Source: an uncultured Clostridia bacterium (lineage in GTDB: Bacteria; Bacillota; Clostridia; Saccharofermentanales; Saccharofermentanaceae). Taken from it: a stretch of 64,000 bases of DNA. The stretch is from the NCBI GenBank assembly GCA_946403085.1, contig CAMIYM010000008.1, positions 1 through 64,000 of the forward strand. The letters run 5' to 3'. The translations under genes and the position numbers were made by a program. A model generated the notes under the pieces. The model was given only the letters and a program-made list of their open reading frames with translations. It ran no database searches and had not been told where the DNA came from. Each line of letters starts with the position of its first letter. The first letter of the stretch is position 1. This document shows positions 51,154-61,158 of this stretch, one piece after another.

Positions 51154-52410
51154 TCAGATCTCAGAAGTGACAGTTATCTCATCGCCTGTGCCGGAAGCGT
51201 AGATCTTTCCGCCATGAGCCTCGGTTATGCTTTTCGCGACTGACAAGCCGATACCGTATCCGCCGGTCTCGGAATTTCTCGATTCATCGGTCCTGTAGAA
51301 CCTGTCGAACATATGCTTCATGTCGTCTTTTGAGACAGGCGAAGAGGTCTTGTTCGTTACGGCGAAGACTGTTTTCGAGCCGTTTCTGGCAAGAGAAGCC
51401 CTGATAACACTTCCGTCAGGCGAGTACTTTATCGCATTGTCCATAAGGATCGAGATAAGGCGTCTTATGGCCTTCTGGTCGCCGTTATATGTGATGTCCG
51501 GAGTGATGGATGTCTCGATCGACTTGCCGGATGACTTCGCAAGTCCTCTGAACGACTCAGTCTCTTCAGAAACTATGTCGGACAAAGGGAACTCTATCTT
51601 TACGAGAGCATTTTTCGAACCCTCTTCGGTCTTTGCAAGATATATGAGACTGTTCGTAAGTTCCGACAGCCTTTCTGTCTGCTTCCTGATATCTTCAAGC
51701 CACTCATTTGCGCTGTCTTCAGATTCCATCTCGAGAACATCGCAGTCGGCATTGATGACCGCGAGAGGCGTCTTAAGCTCGTGTCCGGCATCGGTAATAA
51801 AGCGCTTCTGCTTCTCATAAGCTTCGGCAGCCGGCTTTATTGCAGCCTTTGAGAATATTGCTATAAGCGCGAAAACGACGAGAAGGCCGACCGCTGAGAT
51901 CATAAGGCTTATGCCCAGGAACAACTTAACGGCGCCAAGGCTTCTTCCGCAGTCGTAGAAGACTATGAATGTGCCGTCCGCACTATCGCTTCTTAAGAAC
52001 CTGTATTCGCCGGAAAAACCTTTTGTCTTCCCGCCTGCATATACGGCCTGAGCAATTGCTTCAGCCTGTGAAGAATCAACAGCTGCAATCCTTCTTATGT
52101 CAGAGCCTGTAACATCCCCCTGGGAATTAAAAGATACTTTGAAATAGCGCGACTCGAACCTTGTTTCCGGAGACATCTGAGCACGTCTGAATCCTCCGTC
52201 GGAAGGCTGGGTGTTACGGTCTCTCATGCGCTGCGGCGTTCTTTCAGGGAATGTTCCGTTATTGGATACAAGCATCTCGAGTATTGTGTCGGCATTCTGC
52301 ACGACACTTCTGTAATTGAGGATATTAATGGATCCGATCAGGAAAGCCAGGACTATCGTGACCGACAGCATCGATATGAGGATGAACTTTCTCCGAAGTT
52401 TACTGATCAT
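51154..52410 (-). CDS. Sensor histidine kinase
   Basis: Two membrane helices (about 9-32 and 163-188) bound an external sensor of about 130 residues rich in Arg and Gln. The cytoplasmic part has the phospho-acceptor H210 in DAGHELKTPL and ATP-binding boxes NAIKYSPDG and GYGIGLSVAK. No HAMP is obvious. It overlaps the response regulator by 4 bp. The exporter operon diverges from this pair, which suggests the kinase senses a substrate of that exporter or envelope stress (inference). Confidence 0.93.
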   Translation of the reverse strand: MISKLRRKFILISMLSVTIVLAFLIGSINILNYRSVVQNADTILEMLVSNNGTFPERTPQRMRDRNTQPSDGGFRRAQMSPETRFESRYFKVSFNSQGDVTGSDIRRIAAVDSSQAEAIAQAVYAGGKTKGFSGEYRFLRSDSADGTFIVFYDCGRSLGAVKLFLGISLMISAVGLLVVFALIAIFSKAAIKPAAEAYEKQKRFITDAGHELKTPLAVINADCDVLEMESEDSANEWLEDIRKQTERLSELTNSLIYLAKTEEGSKNALVKIEFPLSDIVSEETESFRGLAKSSGKSIETSITPDITYNGDQKAIRRLISILMDNAIKYSPDGSVIRASLARNGSKTVFAVTNKTSSPVSKDDMKHMFDRFYRTDESRNSETGGYGIGLSVAKSITEAHGGKIYASGTGDEITVTSEI

Positions 52411-53081
52411 TTGATCTCCTCCAGTGTGTAGCCGCTGTTCCTGACGGCTCTTATCTGAACATTGGCATCAAGTGCCGTAAGCTTCTTCCTCAAATATGAG
52501 ATATAAGTCCATGCTGTGCTTATATCCGCCTCGGAATCAAGACCCCAGATCTTTTCCATGAACTTCTCACTGGAGATCAGGATCCCGGGATTCATCATAA
52601 GCATTTCCATCATCTGGAATTCCTTGCCTGCCAGTCTGTATTTACCCTTGGGCGAGCTTAATTCAAAGGTTCCCCTGTCGAGAGACAGATTGCCGAATCT
52701 AAGGAGATTATCACTTGCGACGGCGGGCTGCCTTGTAAGGACTCTGATTCTTGCCAAGAGCTCCTTTGTCGCGAAAGGCTTTGTCAGATAATCGTTAGCG
52801 CCGGAGTCCAGACCTTCGACCTTATCGTCGATCTCTGACTTGGCTGTGAGCATGAGGACAGGGACATTGTTGCCCTTTGCCCTGATCTCCTTCAAGGCAG
52901 ATATTCCATCCTGCTTAGGCATCATGATGTCCATTATCACAAGATCGTATTCACTTGCCATAGCATAGAGCACGGCCTCCTCCCCGTCGAAAACACAGTC
53001 AACGGAATAATTGCTCTTGGTAAGGATAGCCTTCAAAGCTTTAGATAATGACTTTTCATCTTCTGCAAGAAGAATTCTCAT
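52407..53081 (-). CDS. OmpR/PhoB-family response regulator
   Basis: 224 residues: a receiver domain with D51 in VIMDIMMPKQDG and K in LTAKSE, then a winged helix with LAGKEFQMMEMLMMNPG and TAWTYISYLRKKL. It is encoded first in the two-gene unit with the histidine kinase and is divergent from the export operon. Confidence 0.94.
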   Translation of the reverse strand: MRILLAEDEKSLSKALKAILTKSNYSVDCVFDGEEAVLYAMASEYDLVIMDIMMPKQDGISALKEIRAKGNNVPVLMLTAKSEIDDKVEGLDSGANDYLTKPFATKELLARIRVLTRQPAVASDNLLRFGNLSLDRGTFELSSPKGKYRLAGKEFQMMEMLMMNPGILISSEKFMEKIWGLDSEADISTAWTYISYLRKKLTALDANVQIRAVRNSGYTLEEIK

Positions 53082-53290
53082 CTGACACCTCTTTTTCGAA
53101 GTCCGGAATATGAAGTAACAGTTTATATTTTAGCATTTTACGGCACTCCCGGACCAGGACACATATTTTTAAATAATGCCGAACTTTAAACTTGGTTTTA
53201 AGTTGACGTCTTAAGATTAACCCGTAAAACTTAAATAAGGTTAAAAATCCGCCAATGATTTTCGCGGTCAAAAGAAAAGGAATAGTGATA

Positions 53291-54985
53291 ATGGAACATC
53301 GACGCAGGAAAAAATCAGTAAAGAAATCAACGGTCATCAAGATAGTAGCAGGTGTCGTGATCGCTTCAGGAATACTTACCGGAGTTGTCATTCATCTGAA
53401 GAACCGTGTAAAGAATGAATTCGCCAAGACATCAGCGGCAAGCATTAAGACTGCAAAAGTCGAGAGCGGCTCTGTCAGCACCACCGTCTACGGCACGGGA
53501 CGCCTTGAAGATGACGATGTGGAGACACAGGAGATCCCTGAAGGCGTTAAACTCACGGAACTGAAGGTCGAGGTCGGAGATACGGTCACGAAAGGTGCCG
53601 TTATCGCAGAAGCAGACCTCTCCACAGTCCTGGCTGCCATGTCTGATACCCAGGCAAGCATCGATGCGATAGACAAGAAGGTAAAGGATGCCTCTGATGA
53701 CAAGGTCACAGAGAAGATCACGACAGCTGTCGCAGGCCGTGTCAAGAAGATCTACGCCAAAGCGAACTCCGATGTATCATCCGTAATGGTAAATAACAAA
53801 GCACTTCTTCTCCTCTCGATGGATGGCTATATGGCTGTCGATATCGAATCGGATACTCTTGAAGCCGGAAATAAGGTTAAAGTAACCACTTCCAATAAAA
53901 AGACTTATGACGGCACCGTCAGGGCAAAGTCGGGAAAGAAAGTAACTATCATCCTGACTGATAACGGTCCTGCATTCGGCGATAAGGTAACAGTCAACAG
54001 CAAAGACGGCAAGACAGAGCTTGGAACCGGTGAATTGTACATTCATGACCAGCTCGCCATCGTAGGCTATGCCGGAACGATCAAATCCGTATCTGTTAAG
54101 GTGAATCAGAAGATCTCGGCCGGTGCGGAAGTCTTTAAGCTTAAAGACACTTCCTATACTGCAAATTACGAACAGTATCTGAACGAGCGAAAAGATCTTG
54201 AGGAAAAGCTTCTCTCACTTACAGAGATCTACAGAGCCGGAGCTCTCACTGCAGATTACGACGGAACGATCCGTCAGGTACCTGATATCGATGATAAAGA
54301 AACCACTTCATCATCTACCGCCACTTCGGCCGATTCCACAGAAACAGCAAGCACCGTATTCAAGATCTGCCCTGACAAGACAATGACTGTCGCGGTAAGT
54401 ATCGACGAGACTGATATCCTTTCTGTCTCAGTAGGCCAGAAAGCTGAAGTAACTATATCATCCGTCAGCGAAGACAAGTATGCAGGCGAGATAACCAAGA
54501 TAGACAGAAACGGCACCAGCACGAATGGTGTAACGACATATACTGCATCTATAAAAATAGATAAGGCCAAGGGCATGCTCGCAGGCATGAGCGCGTCTGC
54601 AAACATCGATATCACGAGTGTCGAGAACACACTCATCATTCCCATCGATGCATTGAAGAAAACAAGTTCCACAGCTTATGTCTACACATCCTATGCTTCC
54701 GAGAAGGATGAATTAGGCGGCATGACCAAAGTCGAAGCAGGCATATCCAACAGCAACTATGTAGAGATCAAGAGCGGCCTTAAGGAAGGCGATACTGTCT
54801 ACTACAAAGAAAAGACTACTAACACATTTAATATGCCCGGAAGATACGGAAATAATAACTTCCCCGGCAACAACAATTCGAACAGCAACAGAAGATCAAC
54901 CGGCAGCAACAACCGTTCCGGAAACAATAATATCCCGAACGGCAACCAGCGCAGTTCCGGCAACAGAGGGAGTAACAACGGATGA
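53291..54985 (+). CDS. MacA/HlyD-like membrane-fusion adaptor protein
   Basis: About 564 residues: a basic N-terminus, one membrane helix (residues ~17-37), then the adaptor core with split lipoyl-type domain (LKVEVGDTVTKGAVIAEA), a second barrel and a C-terminal beta domain. The last ~45 residues are Asn/Ser/Gly/Arg-rich and look disordered. It would link an ABC transporter to external substrate. Start ATG at 53291, with AAAGGAA upstream. It overlaps the ATPase gene by 4 bp. Confidence 0.85.
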   Translation: MEHRRRKKSVKKSTVIKIVAGVVIASGILTGVVIHLKNRVKNEFAKTSAASIKTAKVESGSVSTTVYGTGRLEDDDVETQEIPEGVKLTELKVEVGDTVTKGAVIAEADLSTVLAAMSDTQASIDAIDKKVKDASDDKVTEKITTAVAGRVKKIYAKANSDVSSVMVNNKALLLLSMDGYMAVDIESDTLEAGNKVKVTTSNKKTYDGTVRAKSGKKVTIILTDNGPAFGDKVTVNSKDGKTELGTGELYIHDQLAIVGYAGTIKSVSVKVNQKISAGAEVFKLKDTSYTANYEQYLNERKDLEEKLLSLTEIYRAGALTADYDGTIRQVPDIDDKETTSSSTATSADSTETASTVFKICPDKTMTVAVSIDETDILSVSVGQKAEVTISSVSEDKYAGEITKIDRNGTSTNGVTTYTASIKIDKAKGMLAGMSASANIDITSVENTLIIPIDALKKTSSTAYVYTSYASEKDELGGMTKVEAGISNSNYVEIKSGLKEGDTVYYKEKTTNTFNMPGRYGNNNFPGNNNSNSNRRSTGSNNRSGNNNIPNGNQRSSGNRGSNNG

Positions 54986-55680
54986 AAAAGAATAAAACGA
55001 TAATACTCCGCGATGTCTGCAAGAACTATCAGGTCGGAACTGAAGTAATACATGCGTTGGATCATGTATCGCTGGACATCTGCGAAGGCGAGTTCGTCAG
55101 CATCATAGGACCTTCAGGAAGCGGCAAATCCACCCTGATGAACATCATCGGCTGTCTTGATATAGCTGATGACGGTGCCTATGCGCTTGACGGCATTCCG
55201 ATAGAAGATTACTCCGAAGATGAACTTGCTGCAGTGAGGAATAAGAAGATCGGTTTTGTTTTTCAGAACTTCAATCTCATCCAGAAACTGACAGCTGAAG
55301 AGAATGTCGAACTCCCGCTCATCTACCAGAAAATGAAGCGTGCAGAGCGTGACAGAAGAGTCGAAAGCGCTCTGCAGCGTGTAGGACTCGAAAAGCGCGC
55401 GTCACACTATCCGACCGAACTTTCGGGCGGTCAGCAGCAGCGTGTGGCAATTGCCAGAGCCATTGCCACCGGCCCTTCCCTGATACTTGCAGATGAACCT
55501 ACGGGCAATCTGGATTCACAGACAAGTGCCGAGATCATGGAAATCTTCAAAGAACTCCACAGACAGGGCAACACCATTGTGCTCATCACGCATGACAGCG
55601 ATGTTGCCAAGCAGGCTGAACGCAGCATCAACATATTGGACGGCCGTATAACGGAGGTGACAAGATATGCTGACGCTTAA
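54982..55680 (+). CDS. ABC transporter ATPase, MacB/LolD type
   Basis: 232 residues. Walker [11 protein letters not shown]-loop VFQNFNLI, signature LSGGQQQR and Walker [14 protein letters not shown] are complete. It belongs to the lipoprotein-release/macrolide exporter family. It overlaps both neighbours (4 and 14 bp), so the three are coupled. Confidence 0.96.
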   Translation: MKKNKTIILRDVCKNYQVGTEVIHALDHVSLDICEGEFVSIIGPSGSGKSTLMNIIGCLDIADDGAYALDGIPIEDYSEDELAAVRNKKIGFVFQNFNLIQKLTAEENVELPLIYQKMKRAERDRRVESALQRVGLEKRASHYPTELSGGQQQRVAIARAIATGPSLILADEPTGNLDSQTSAEIMEIFKELHRQGNTIVLITHDSDVAKQAERSINILDGRITEVTRYADA

Positions 55681-56854
55681 GATGGCACTCAAATCAATAG
55701 GCAACAACAAGCTGAGAGCTTTCCTTACCATGCTCGGAATCATTATCGGCGTAATGGCACTGGTCATCCTCGTAAGCCTTGTTAATGGTGCGACGGGCAC
55801 TGTCACAGATTCGATCAAGGGCCTCGGAAGCAATATGCTTACGGTCACAGTATCTGATAACAAGGGTGCTCCCCTTCACTTAGATGATCTGAACAACTGG
55901 ATGAAAGACGGCACCGTCGGTAATGCAGCTGCTTTCTCACAGGAAAGCGTTACCGGAAAAAGTGAAGGTAATTCAAATACCGTGGATGTTTACGGTGTAA
56001 GTTCTTACTATGGTGATATCCAGAATCTGGAGATCCTCCTCGGAAGATTCATCAAATCTTCAGATATTGATAACCATACTTATGTCTGCGTTATCAATGA
56101 GTATCTTGCGACGGAACTCATTGGCTACACCGACTGCATCGGCCAGGAGATCACATTGAACAACATAAAGTTCACGGTCGTAGGAGTCATTAAAGATGAC
56201 GACAATTCACTGACACGTGCATTTACCTCCGATTCGCTTACAGCTTACATCCCTTACACAAGTCTTGTAAGGATGAGTGAGACGGCAACTCTCGAAGTCA
56301 AATCCTTCTATGTAAGCGCACCTGAGAATTCCACTACACAGCTCACGCAGGAGAAGATCAAGGAGCTTCTACTCAAGCGTTTTGACGATGACGAAGATGC
56401 ATTCAGGATCAGATCACAGGATGCATTGGAAGACGCCATGAGCAGCGTCAGATCCGCACTCGCGATCCTCCTGGGCGGCATCGCTGCGATCTCGCTCATC
56501 GTTGGCGGAATCGGCATCATGAACATCATGCTCGTCACCGTAACAGAAAGAACAAGAGAGATCGGCATCCGTAAAGCAATCGGCGCCAAGAAGCGCGTCA
56601 TCCTGCAGCAGTTCCTACTGGAAGCAGTCATTCTCTGCATGATGGGATGCGCTGTCGGAATAGGCTTGTCCTGGGCGATCCTCCGCGTTATCGGAATAGT
56701 TGTATCAAGTCTTAGCATGACCTTTAAGATGGACGGAACAGTCATATTGGTGGCTGTAGGTTTCTGCTTCCTGATAGGAATCATTTTCGGTCTCTATCCT
56801 GCCAACAAGGCAGCGAAAATGAAACCCATCGATGCACTGCATTACGGAGGTTGA
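55667..56854 (+). CDS. ABC transporter permease, MacB/FtsX type
   Basis: 395 residues: an N-terminal helix followed by a large external domain (about 50-265) and three C-terminal helices with FtsX signatures ([27 protein letters not shown]). It forms the membrane part of the exporter with the ATPase encoded upstream and the adaptors on both sides. Confidence 0.94.
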   Translation: MLTLKMALKSIGNNKLRAFLTMLGIIIGVMALVILVSLVNGATGTVTDSIKGLGSNMLTVTVSDNKGAPLHLDDLNNWMKDGTVGNAAAFSQESVTGKSEGNSNTVDVYGVSSYYGDIQNLEILLGRFIKSSDIDNHTYVCVINEYLATELIGYTDCIGQEITLNNIKFTVVGVIKDDDNSLTRAFTSDSLTAYIPYTSLVRMSETATLEVKSFYVSAPENSTTQLTQEKIKELLLKRFDDDEDAFRIRSQDALEDAMSSVRSALAILLGGIAAISLIVGGIGIMNIMLVTVTERTREIGIRKAIGAKKRVILQQFLLEAVILCMMGCAVGIGLSWAILRVIGIVVSSLSMTFKMDGTVILVAVGFCFLIGIIFGLYPANKAAKMKPIDALHYGG

Positions 56855-56860
56855 TCTTAC

Positions 56861-59605
56861 ATGAAGATATTCAAATCGAAAGTATTCTATACAGTTTTAG
56901 TCGTGATTTTCACACTGCTCCTTGCAGCCACCCTGATCATAAGGTTTGCAGTACCTGCAAGCACGCCCCGTTTCTCACGTAACGGCAGCCAGAACTATCA
57001 GGGCTATACAAGGCCATCAGGCTTCAGTAATGACAACGCTGATTTTGATCCGCAGAATATCCCTGATGCATCTTTCCCTGACAGCTCAGAGCCTGATTCG
57101 ACAGGTGAAAGACAGGGACGCCAGAACAGAAACTGGAACCGTGATCCATCTGATCAGAATCAGAACAGGCAGCGCGGCAAGCGCGACCGCAGCAGCATTT
57201 CGGAATCAGGACAGGAAAACACATCCGATAAAGCTGACAACAACAATTCCGGCAACGGAGACAATGGCTCAACCCGTTCTTACGGATCTTTCAGAAGAAT
57301 GTCCGGCACCTACCGTTTCTTGCGCACCATCCGTCAGATATGGATCCCCCTGGTGATAGTTTTCGCACTGGCAGATGCATTCTGCATCTTCATGCTGGTA
57401 AAGCTTTCACGTAAAAAAGCAGTACCTTCACAGATCAATATTGGTGAAGAAGAAAAGGCTGACGCGAAAAGCATTGAAGCAACAAAAGAAGATGATGAAG
57501 TCATCAAGCCCAAGAGGAAGCACAAAGTCTGGTTCCTTATCTTCATCCCTGTTCTTATCGGTGCGATCCTGTTAAGGACCCTCCCTTCATCTGCAGCTGT
57601 AAATACGTCTTCCATTACTGTTAAAGAGAAAGTAGTCTCTGCCGAGATCACCACAAAGACTTTGCAGACAGTATTCTTATCAGGCGGAACACTTAAGACA
57701 GAAAGCGCGGAAGCATTCACTTTGCCGGGAGATATCGACATCGAATCCTATGCCGTCTCAAACGGTGATATCGTAAGCGAAGGTGACCTTATCGCAAGAG
57801 TCAACAAAGCTTCTGTCATGATCGCCATCAAAGACATAAAGACACTTATAGGCACACTTGATAAGGAACTTAAGTCAACGGCATCAAGCAAGGATTATTC
57901 GAAGATAAAAGCACCTGCAGCCGGACGCATCAAGGCCATCTATGCATCTGCAGGAACTTCAATCGTCGACACCATGACAAAGCATGGCTCATTGATCCTC
58001 ATATCTCTTGATGGTCTCATGAAGGTCGAATTCAAATCCACCTCTGCACTGCAGGTCGGAGACACCGTCACAGTTAAGCTTTCAAACGGCAAGAAAGAAG
58101 CCGGCCGCGTGTCTTCCATCGCAGGCGGTACCACGACCGTCACGATATCTGACAGCACTGCCGCTTATGAAGACAAGGTAACCATCCTTGATTCAGAAGG
58201 CAATGAGATCGGAAACGGCACGCTTGATATCAACAGCTGCCTTAAGATCACAGGTTATCAGGGCATCACCAGCAAAGTCGTTGTTAAGAATAATGCATCC
58301 GTAAAAGCAGATGCTGACCTGATCAATCTGACAAAGACTGAGCATTCCGCAGCTTACGACTCCCTGCTCACACAGCGCCAGAAGCTTAACGACCAGATGG
58401 TAAAGCTTTTCAAGATATATGAGACCGGTGAGATCCGTGCCGAGAAGTCCGGTGAGATTTCCGGCCTCAGCGATGACATCGATGTAGTAAATGACGATAG
58501 TGACATCACTCCTTCTACTACTGAGAACTATGTCATAAGCTATGAGATCAAGACAGCAGTTCTGCCTGAAGGCGAAGAGCCCGGTGAAGACGACCCTGAT
58601 AAAGAAAAGGATCCTGATGAGACTGAAGATCCGGGTCAGAATACCGATCCCAGCCAGAGCGGCGATCCTAACCAGGGCGGTAATTCCGGCGGCCAGAGCG
58701 GTGACCCTAACCAGGGCGGAGATCCTAATCAGGGTGGTGATCCCAATCAAGGCGGCGATCCCAACCAGGGTGGCGATCCTAACCAAGGAGGAGACGACCC
58801 TAACCAGGGTGGCAACTCCGGCAGCCAGAGCGGTGATCCCAATCAGGGCGGTAATTCCGGCCAAAGCGGCAACCCCGGCGGTCAGGGCGGAAACCAGAAT
58901 CAGGGTGGCAATCAGGGGCAGCAGAATGGCCATCAGGGCAAAAACGGTTGGCCTTCACGTGAAGAGCTGATGAAGTGGATCGGCAAGAACGGATTCAATT
59001 TTTCGAGAACTGCATCAGGTTATCCTTCACTCGCAGGAACAGGCAGTCAGTCCGGTTCTGCAACTGGTACTACCAGTACGGGTTCAGCCAAGAAAGAGAC
59101 ATCTTATAAGGTAGATGAGAACACCATCTACAGCATCACTCCGCAGGGCAAGATGACGATCGACATCAGCGTGGATGAACTTGATATCGTGAAGATCCGC
59201 ACCGGCAGAAAAGTTAATGTCACTTTGGATGCCCTCTCCGGTCAGAGCTTTGAAGGTGTTATCTCTTCTGTCAGCAGCACAGGAACATACAGCACCGGAA
59301 ACACCAAGTATGCAGTTACGGTTACGCTTAACAGGACAGATAAGATGATGGCAGGAATGAATGCTCTTGTCTCGCTCGACACAGGTTCTGACGAGGAATT
59401 CCTTACCATCCCCGTGGCAGCACTGGTCGAAAAGAACGGCCGCACATATGTCTATACAAGCTACGATGAAAAGGAAGATACCCTTGGCGGATTAAAAGAA
59501 GTCACGACCGGAAGATCTGACGGAACAGATGTCGAGATATCAGGTCTTGCAGCTACAGACAAGGTGTACTACAAGTACGCAGACAGCATAGAATACTCAT
59601 TCTAA
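56861..59605 (+). CDS. Second HlyD-like adaptor with Gly/Gln/Asn repeat insert
   Basis: 914 residues. Hydrophobic helices at about 7-27, 165-185 and 223-243 flank two linkers rich in Arg, Asn and Asp. After these the adaptor core starts (EITTKTLQTVFLSGGTL), with lipoyl-type and barrel parts. An insert from about residue 575 to 695 consists of DPNQGG repeats. The core then resumes and ends like the first adaptor (YVYTSYDEKEDTLGG compared with YVYTSYASEKDELGG). It is 6 bp after the permease. Two adaptors in one operon are unusual. Confidence 0.85.
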   Translation: MKIFKSKVFYTVLVVIFTLLLAATLIIRFAVPASTPRFSRNGSQNYQGYTRPSGFSNDNADFDPQNIPDASFPDSSEPDSTGERQGRQNRNWNRDPSDQNQNRQRGKRDRSSISESGQENTSDKADNNNSGNGDNGSTRSYGSFRRMSGTYRFLRTIRQIWIPLVIVFALADAFCIFMLVKLSRKKAVPSQINIGEEEKADAKSIEATKEDDEVIKPKRKHKVWFLIFIPVLIGAILLRTLPSSAAVNTSSITVKEKVVSAEITTKTLQTVFLSGGTLKTESAEAFTLPGDIDIESYAVSNGDIVSEGDLIARVNKASVMIAIKDIKTLIGTLDKELKSTASSKDYSKIKAPAAGRIKAIYASAGTSIVDTMTKHGSLILISLDGLMKVEFKSTSALQVGDTVTVKLSNGKKEAGRVSSIAGGTTTVTISDSTAAYEDKVTILDSEGNEIGNGTLDINSCLKITGYQGITSKVVVKNNASVKADADLINLTKTEHSAAYDSLLTQRQKLNDQMVKLFKIYETGEIRAEKSGEISGLSDDIDVVNDDSDITPSTTENYVISYEIKTAVLPEGEEPGEDDPDKEKDPDETEDPGQNTDPSQSGDPNQGGNSGGQSGDPNQGGDPNQGGDPNQGGDPNQGGDPNQGGDDPNQGGNSGSQSGDPNQGGNSGQSGNPGGQGGNQNQGGNQGQQNGHQGKNGWPSREELMKWIGKNGFNFSRTASGYPSLAGTGSQSGSATGTTSTGSAKKETSYKVDENTIYSITPQGKMTIDISVDELDIVKIRTGRKVNVTLDALSGQSFEGVISSVSSTGTYSTGNTKYAVTVTLNRTDKMMAGMNALVSLDTGSDEEFLTIPVAALVEKNGRTYVYTSYDEKEDTLGGLKEVTTGRSDGTDVEISGLAATDKVYYKYADSIEYSF
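58654..58932 (+). repeat. DPNQGG-coding minisatellite
   Basis: About a dozen short units of GATCCTAACCAGGGCGGT type (18 bp, coding DPNQGG) and variants NSGGQSG and GNQNQGG lie in tandem inside the second adaptor gene. Synonymous changes differ between copies, so it is selected at protein level. Confidence 0.85.
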
Positions 59606-59636
59606 CGGGTTAATTACATATCGATCAAGGACGTTG

Positions 59637-59665
59637 AAGGGGCTGTTATGAGGCGGCCCCTTTAA
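59637..59665 (+). terminator. Terminator of the exporter operon
   Basis: AAGGGGC (59637-59643) and GCCCCTT (59656-59662) pair perfectly; a moderate T-rich tail follows. Confidence 0.65.
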
Positions 59666-59689
59666 CATTTTATTTAACTTCCGCTTAAC
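59662..59689 (+). promoter_or_regulatory. TTAAC direct repeats, possible response-regulator site
   Basis: TTAAC occurs at 59662, 59674 and 59685 (spacing 12 and 11 bp), the pattern of OmpR/PhoP-type tandem half-sites. It lies about 85 bp upstream of the lipoprotein ATG. Confidence 0.4.
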
Positions 59690-59771
59690 ACAATCTTCAA
59701 TGCATATATATACGACCTTAATTTCTGCTTGCTAATCTCTAGGTATATATTCCGGAAGGAGAGTGAACATT

Positions 59772-60950
59772 ATGAAAAAGAAGTTAGCGATCTTATTAGT
59801 CCTTTGCATGGTATTGTCTTCACTCGCCGCATGCGCAGATACTTCTTCCAAGAAGAAGCGTTCCAAGAATAAGACCAGAAAGACAGAAATCATCGAAGAC
59901 ACTGAGCCTTCTATAGAAGACAGTGAACCTACTGATGACACTGACGGGCCCGATGAAACAGACGATACATATCCTACAAGAGACATCGATATCGACGTGA
60001 CAGACCCTACGACAGTTGCCACCACGACAACTCCCACCACGACAGCTGAGCCTTCTGTCAAGATCCAGCCCAATGCGAATACCAATATCAAGTGGGTAAA
60101 ATACACCTCAGATGACGGATACTTCACCATCTCGGCACCGGAAGGCTGGTCCGTGCGTTATAACAACATCGACACGATCGGTTACGAGATCTATGTAAAC
60201 GATCCTTCAGGCCTGAAGAATTTCTACTTCTGCACCAGCGTTTTAAGTTTCCCTTCAAAGGATAATTTCAACTACTGGAAAAAGGCAGGCAAGAACTTCG
60301 GCATCTCTGTTCCTTCAAAGGCTTATACCTCACCTAAAGCGACAGCCCAGTCACTTTTCGAGAACTCAGGATCTTACTTCAATTATAAGAACTTCAAGAT
60401 CATGTCCAAGCTCGGATCCAACGGTTACGGCGGCGATGTCCTTCAGGCGACATGCGAATTAGGCGGCAAGAAGTGCGAAGGCCTCTTCTCTTCTTCACTG
60501 GTTAACCTTAAGATGCCTTACAAAAACATGGATTGGGATATGGTATCAGGCACGATCATTCTCCTTACACCTGTTGAAGATTTCACAGACTGGATCGGCG
60601 TGCTTGGTCAGATCTTTTCAAGCCTTGAATTCACAAAGTCTTACTACTCAGCACGAGATAAAGTGTGGAAGCAGACCTACGGCACGATCAAGGCTCTCAC
60701 CTACAACGCTGATCAGATGAGTGCAATGCTCAGGGACAGCTGGGAAAAGAGCAACCGTTCAAGCGACATCACATCCCAGGCATACAGCGACGCAACACTC
60801 GGAAGAGAGCGCGTTTATGACACCCAGACAGGCGACGTCTACTACGCCAAGAATGGCTGGAGCGACGGCTATTCAGGCACACGTTACAAGCCGGTCGAGG
60901 CAGGTTCAGACTACTACCTGAAGCCTGTTACAGGAACAATATCTTATTAA
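59772..60950 (+). CDS. Lipoprotein with Asp/Thr-rich linker
   Basis: The signal MKKKLAILLVLCMVLSSLAAC has a standard lipobox (LAAC). A Lys-rich patch and a long Glu/Asp/Thr/Pro linker follow. From about residue 108 there is a domain (YTSDDGYFTISAPEGWSVRY) resembling a PsbP-like fold, then a C-terminal domain with an YYAKNGW stretch. Start at ATG 59772, with AAGGAG ten bases upstream. It follows the exporter operon but has a terminator between. Function unknown. Confidence 0.78.
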   Translation: MKKKLAILLVLCMVLSSLAACADTSSKKKRSKNKTRKTEIIEDTEPSIEDSEPTDDTDGPDETDDTYPTRDIDIDVTDPTTVATTTTPTTTAEPSVKIQPNANTNIKWVKYTSDDGYFTISAPEGWSVRYNNIDTIGYEIYVNDPSGLKNFYFCTSVLSFPSKDNFNYWKKAGKNFGISVPSKAYTSPKATAQSLFENSGSYFNYKNFKIMSKLGSNGYGGDVLQATCELGGKKCEGLFSSSLVNLKMPYKNMDWDMVSGTIILLTPVEDFTDWIGVLGQIFSSLEFTKSYYSARDKVWKQTYGTIKALTYNADQMSAMLRDSWEKSNRSSDITSQAYSDATLGRERVYDTQTGDVYYAKNGWSDGYSGTRYKPVEAGSDYYLKPVTGTISY

Positions 60951-61001
60951 TCTCCGGAATGATCCAAATACCTCCCCCATAATGATGGTTGATTCCGTAA
61001 G

Positions 61002-61037
61002 AAAGGCGGTGCCCCGTAATAAGGGCATCGCCTTTTT
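61002..61037 (+). terminator. Terminator of the lipoprotein gene
   Basis: AAAGGCGGTGCCC (61002-61014) and GGGCATCGCCTTT (61023-61035) pair with one G-U, followed by a T-run. The gap 60951-61158 holds nothing else that I can see. Confidence 0.88.
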
Positions 61038-61158
61038 GACTGCTGGATTTTTGTATCCCACTCTCCCATCATTCCCAAAGTTTCCGATAACAGTCCGGCT
61101 TAGTCGGAGCTTTTTCTGTATTTTTATGTGTCGAAAATAAGGTTAATCGAAAAAAGGT

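Noticed and set aside
58193..58933. Minus-strand frame of 246 codons opposite the DPNQGG repeat
   Set aside because: The repetitive GC-rich DNA leaves the frame open; the sequence is a simple Ile/Ala/Leu/Thr repeat and the adaptor gene on the plus strand is clearly real.
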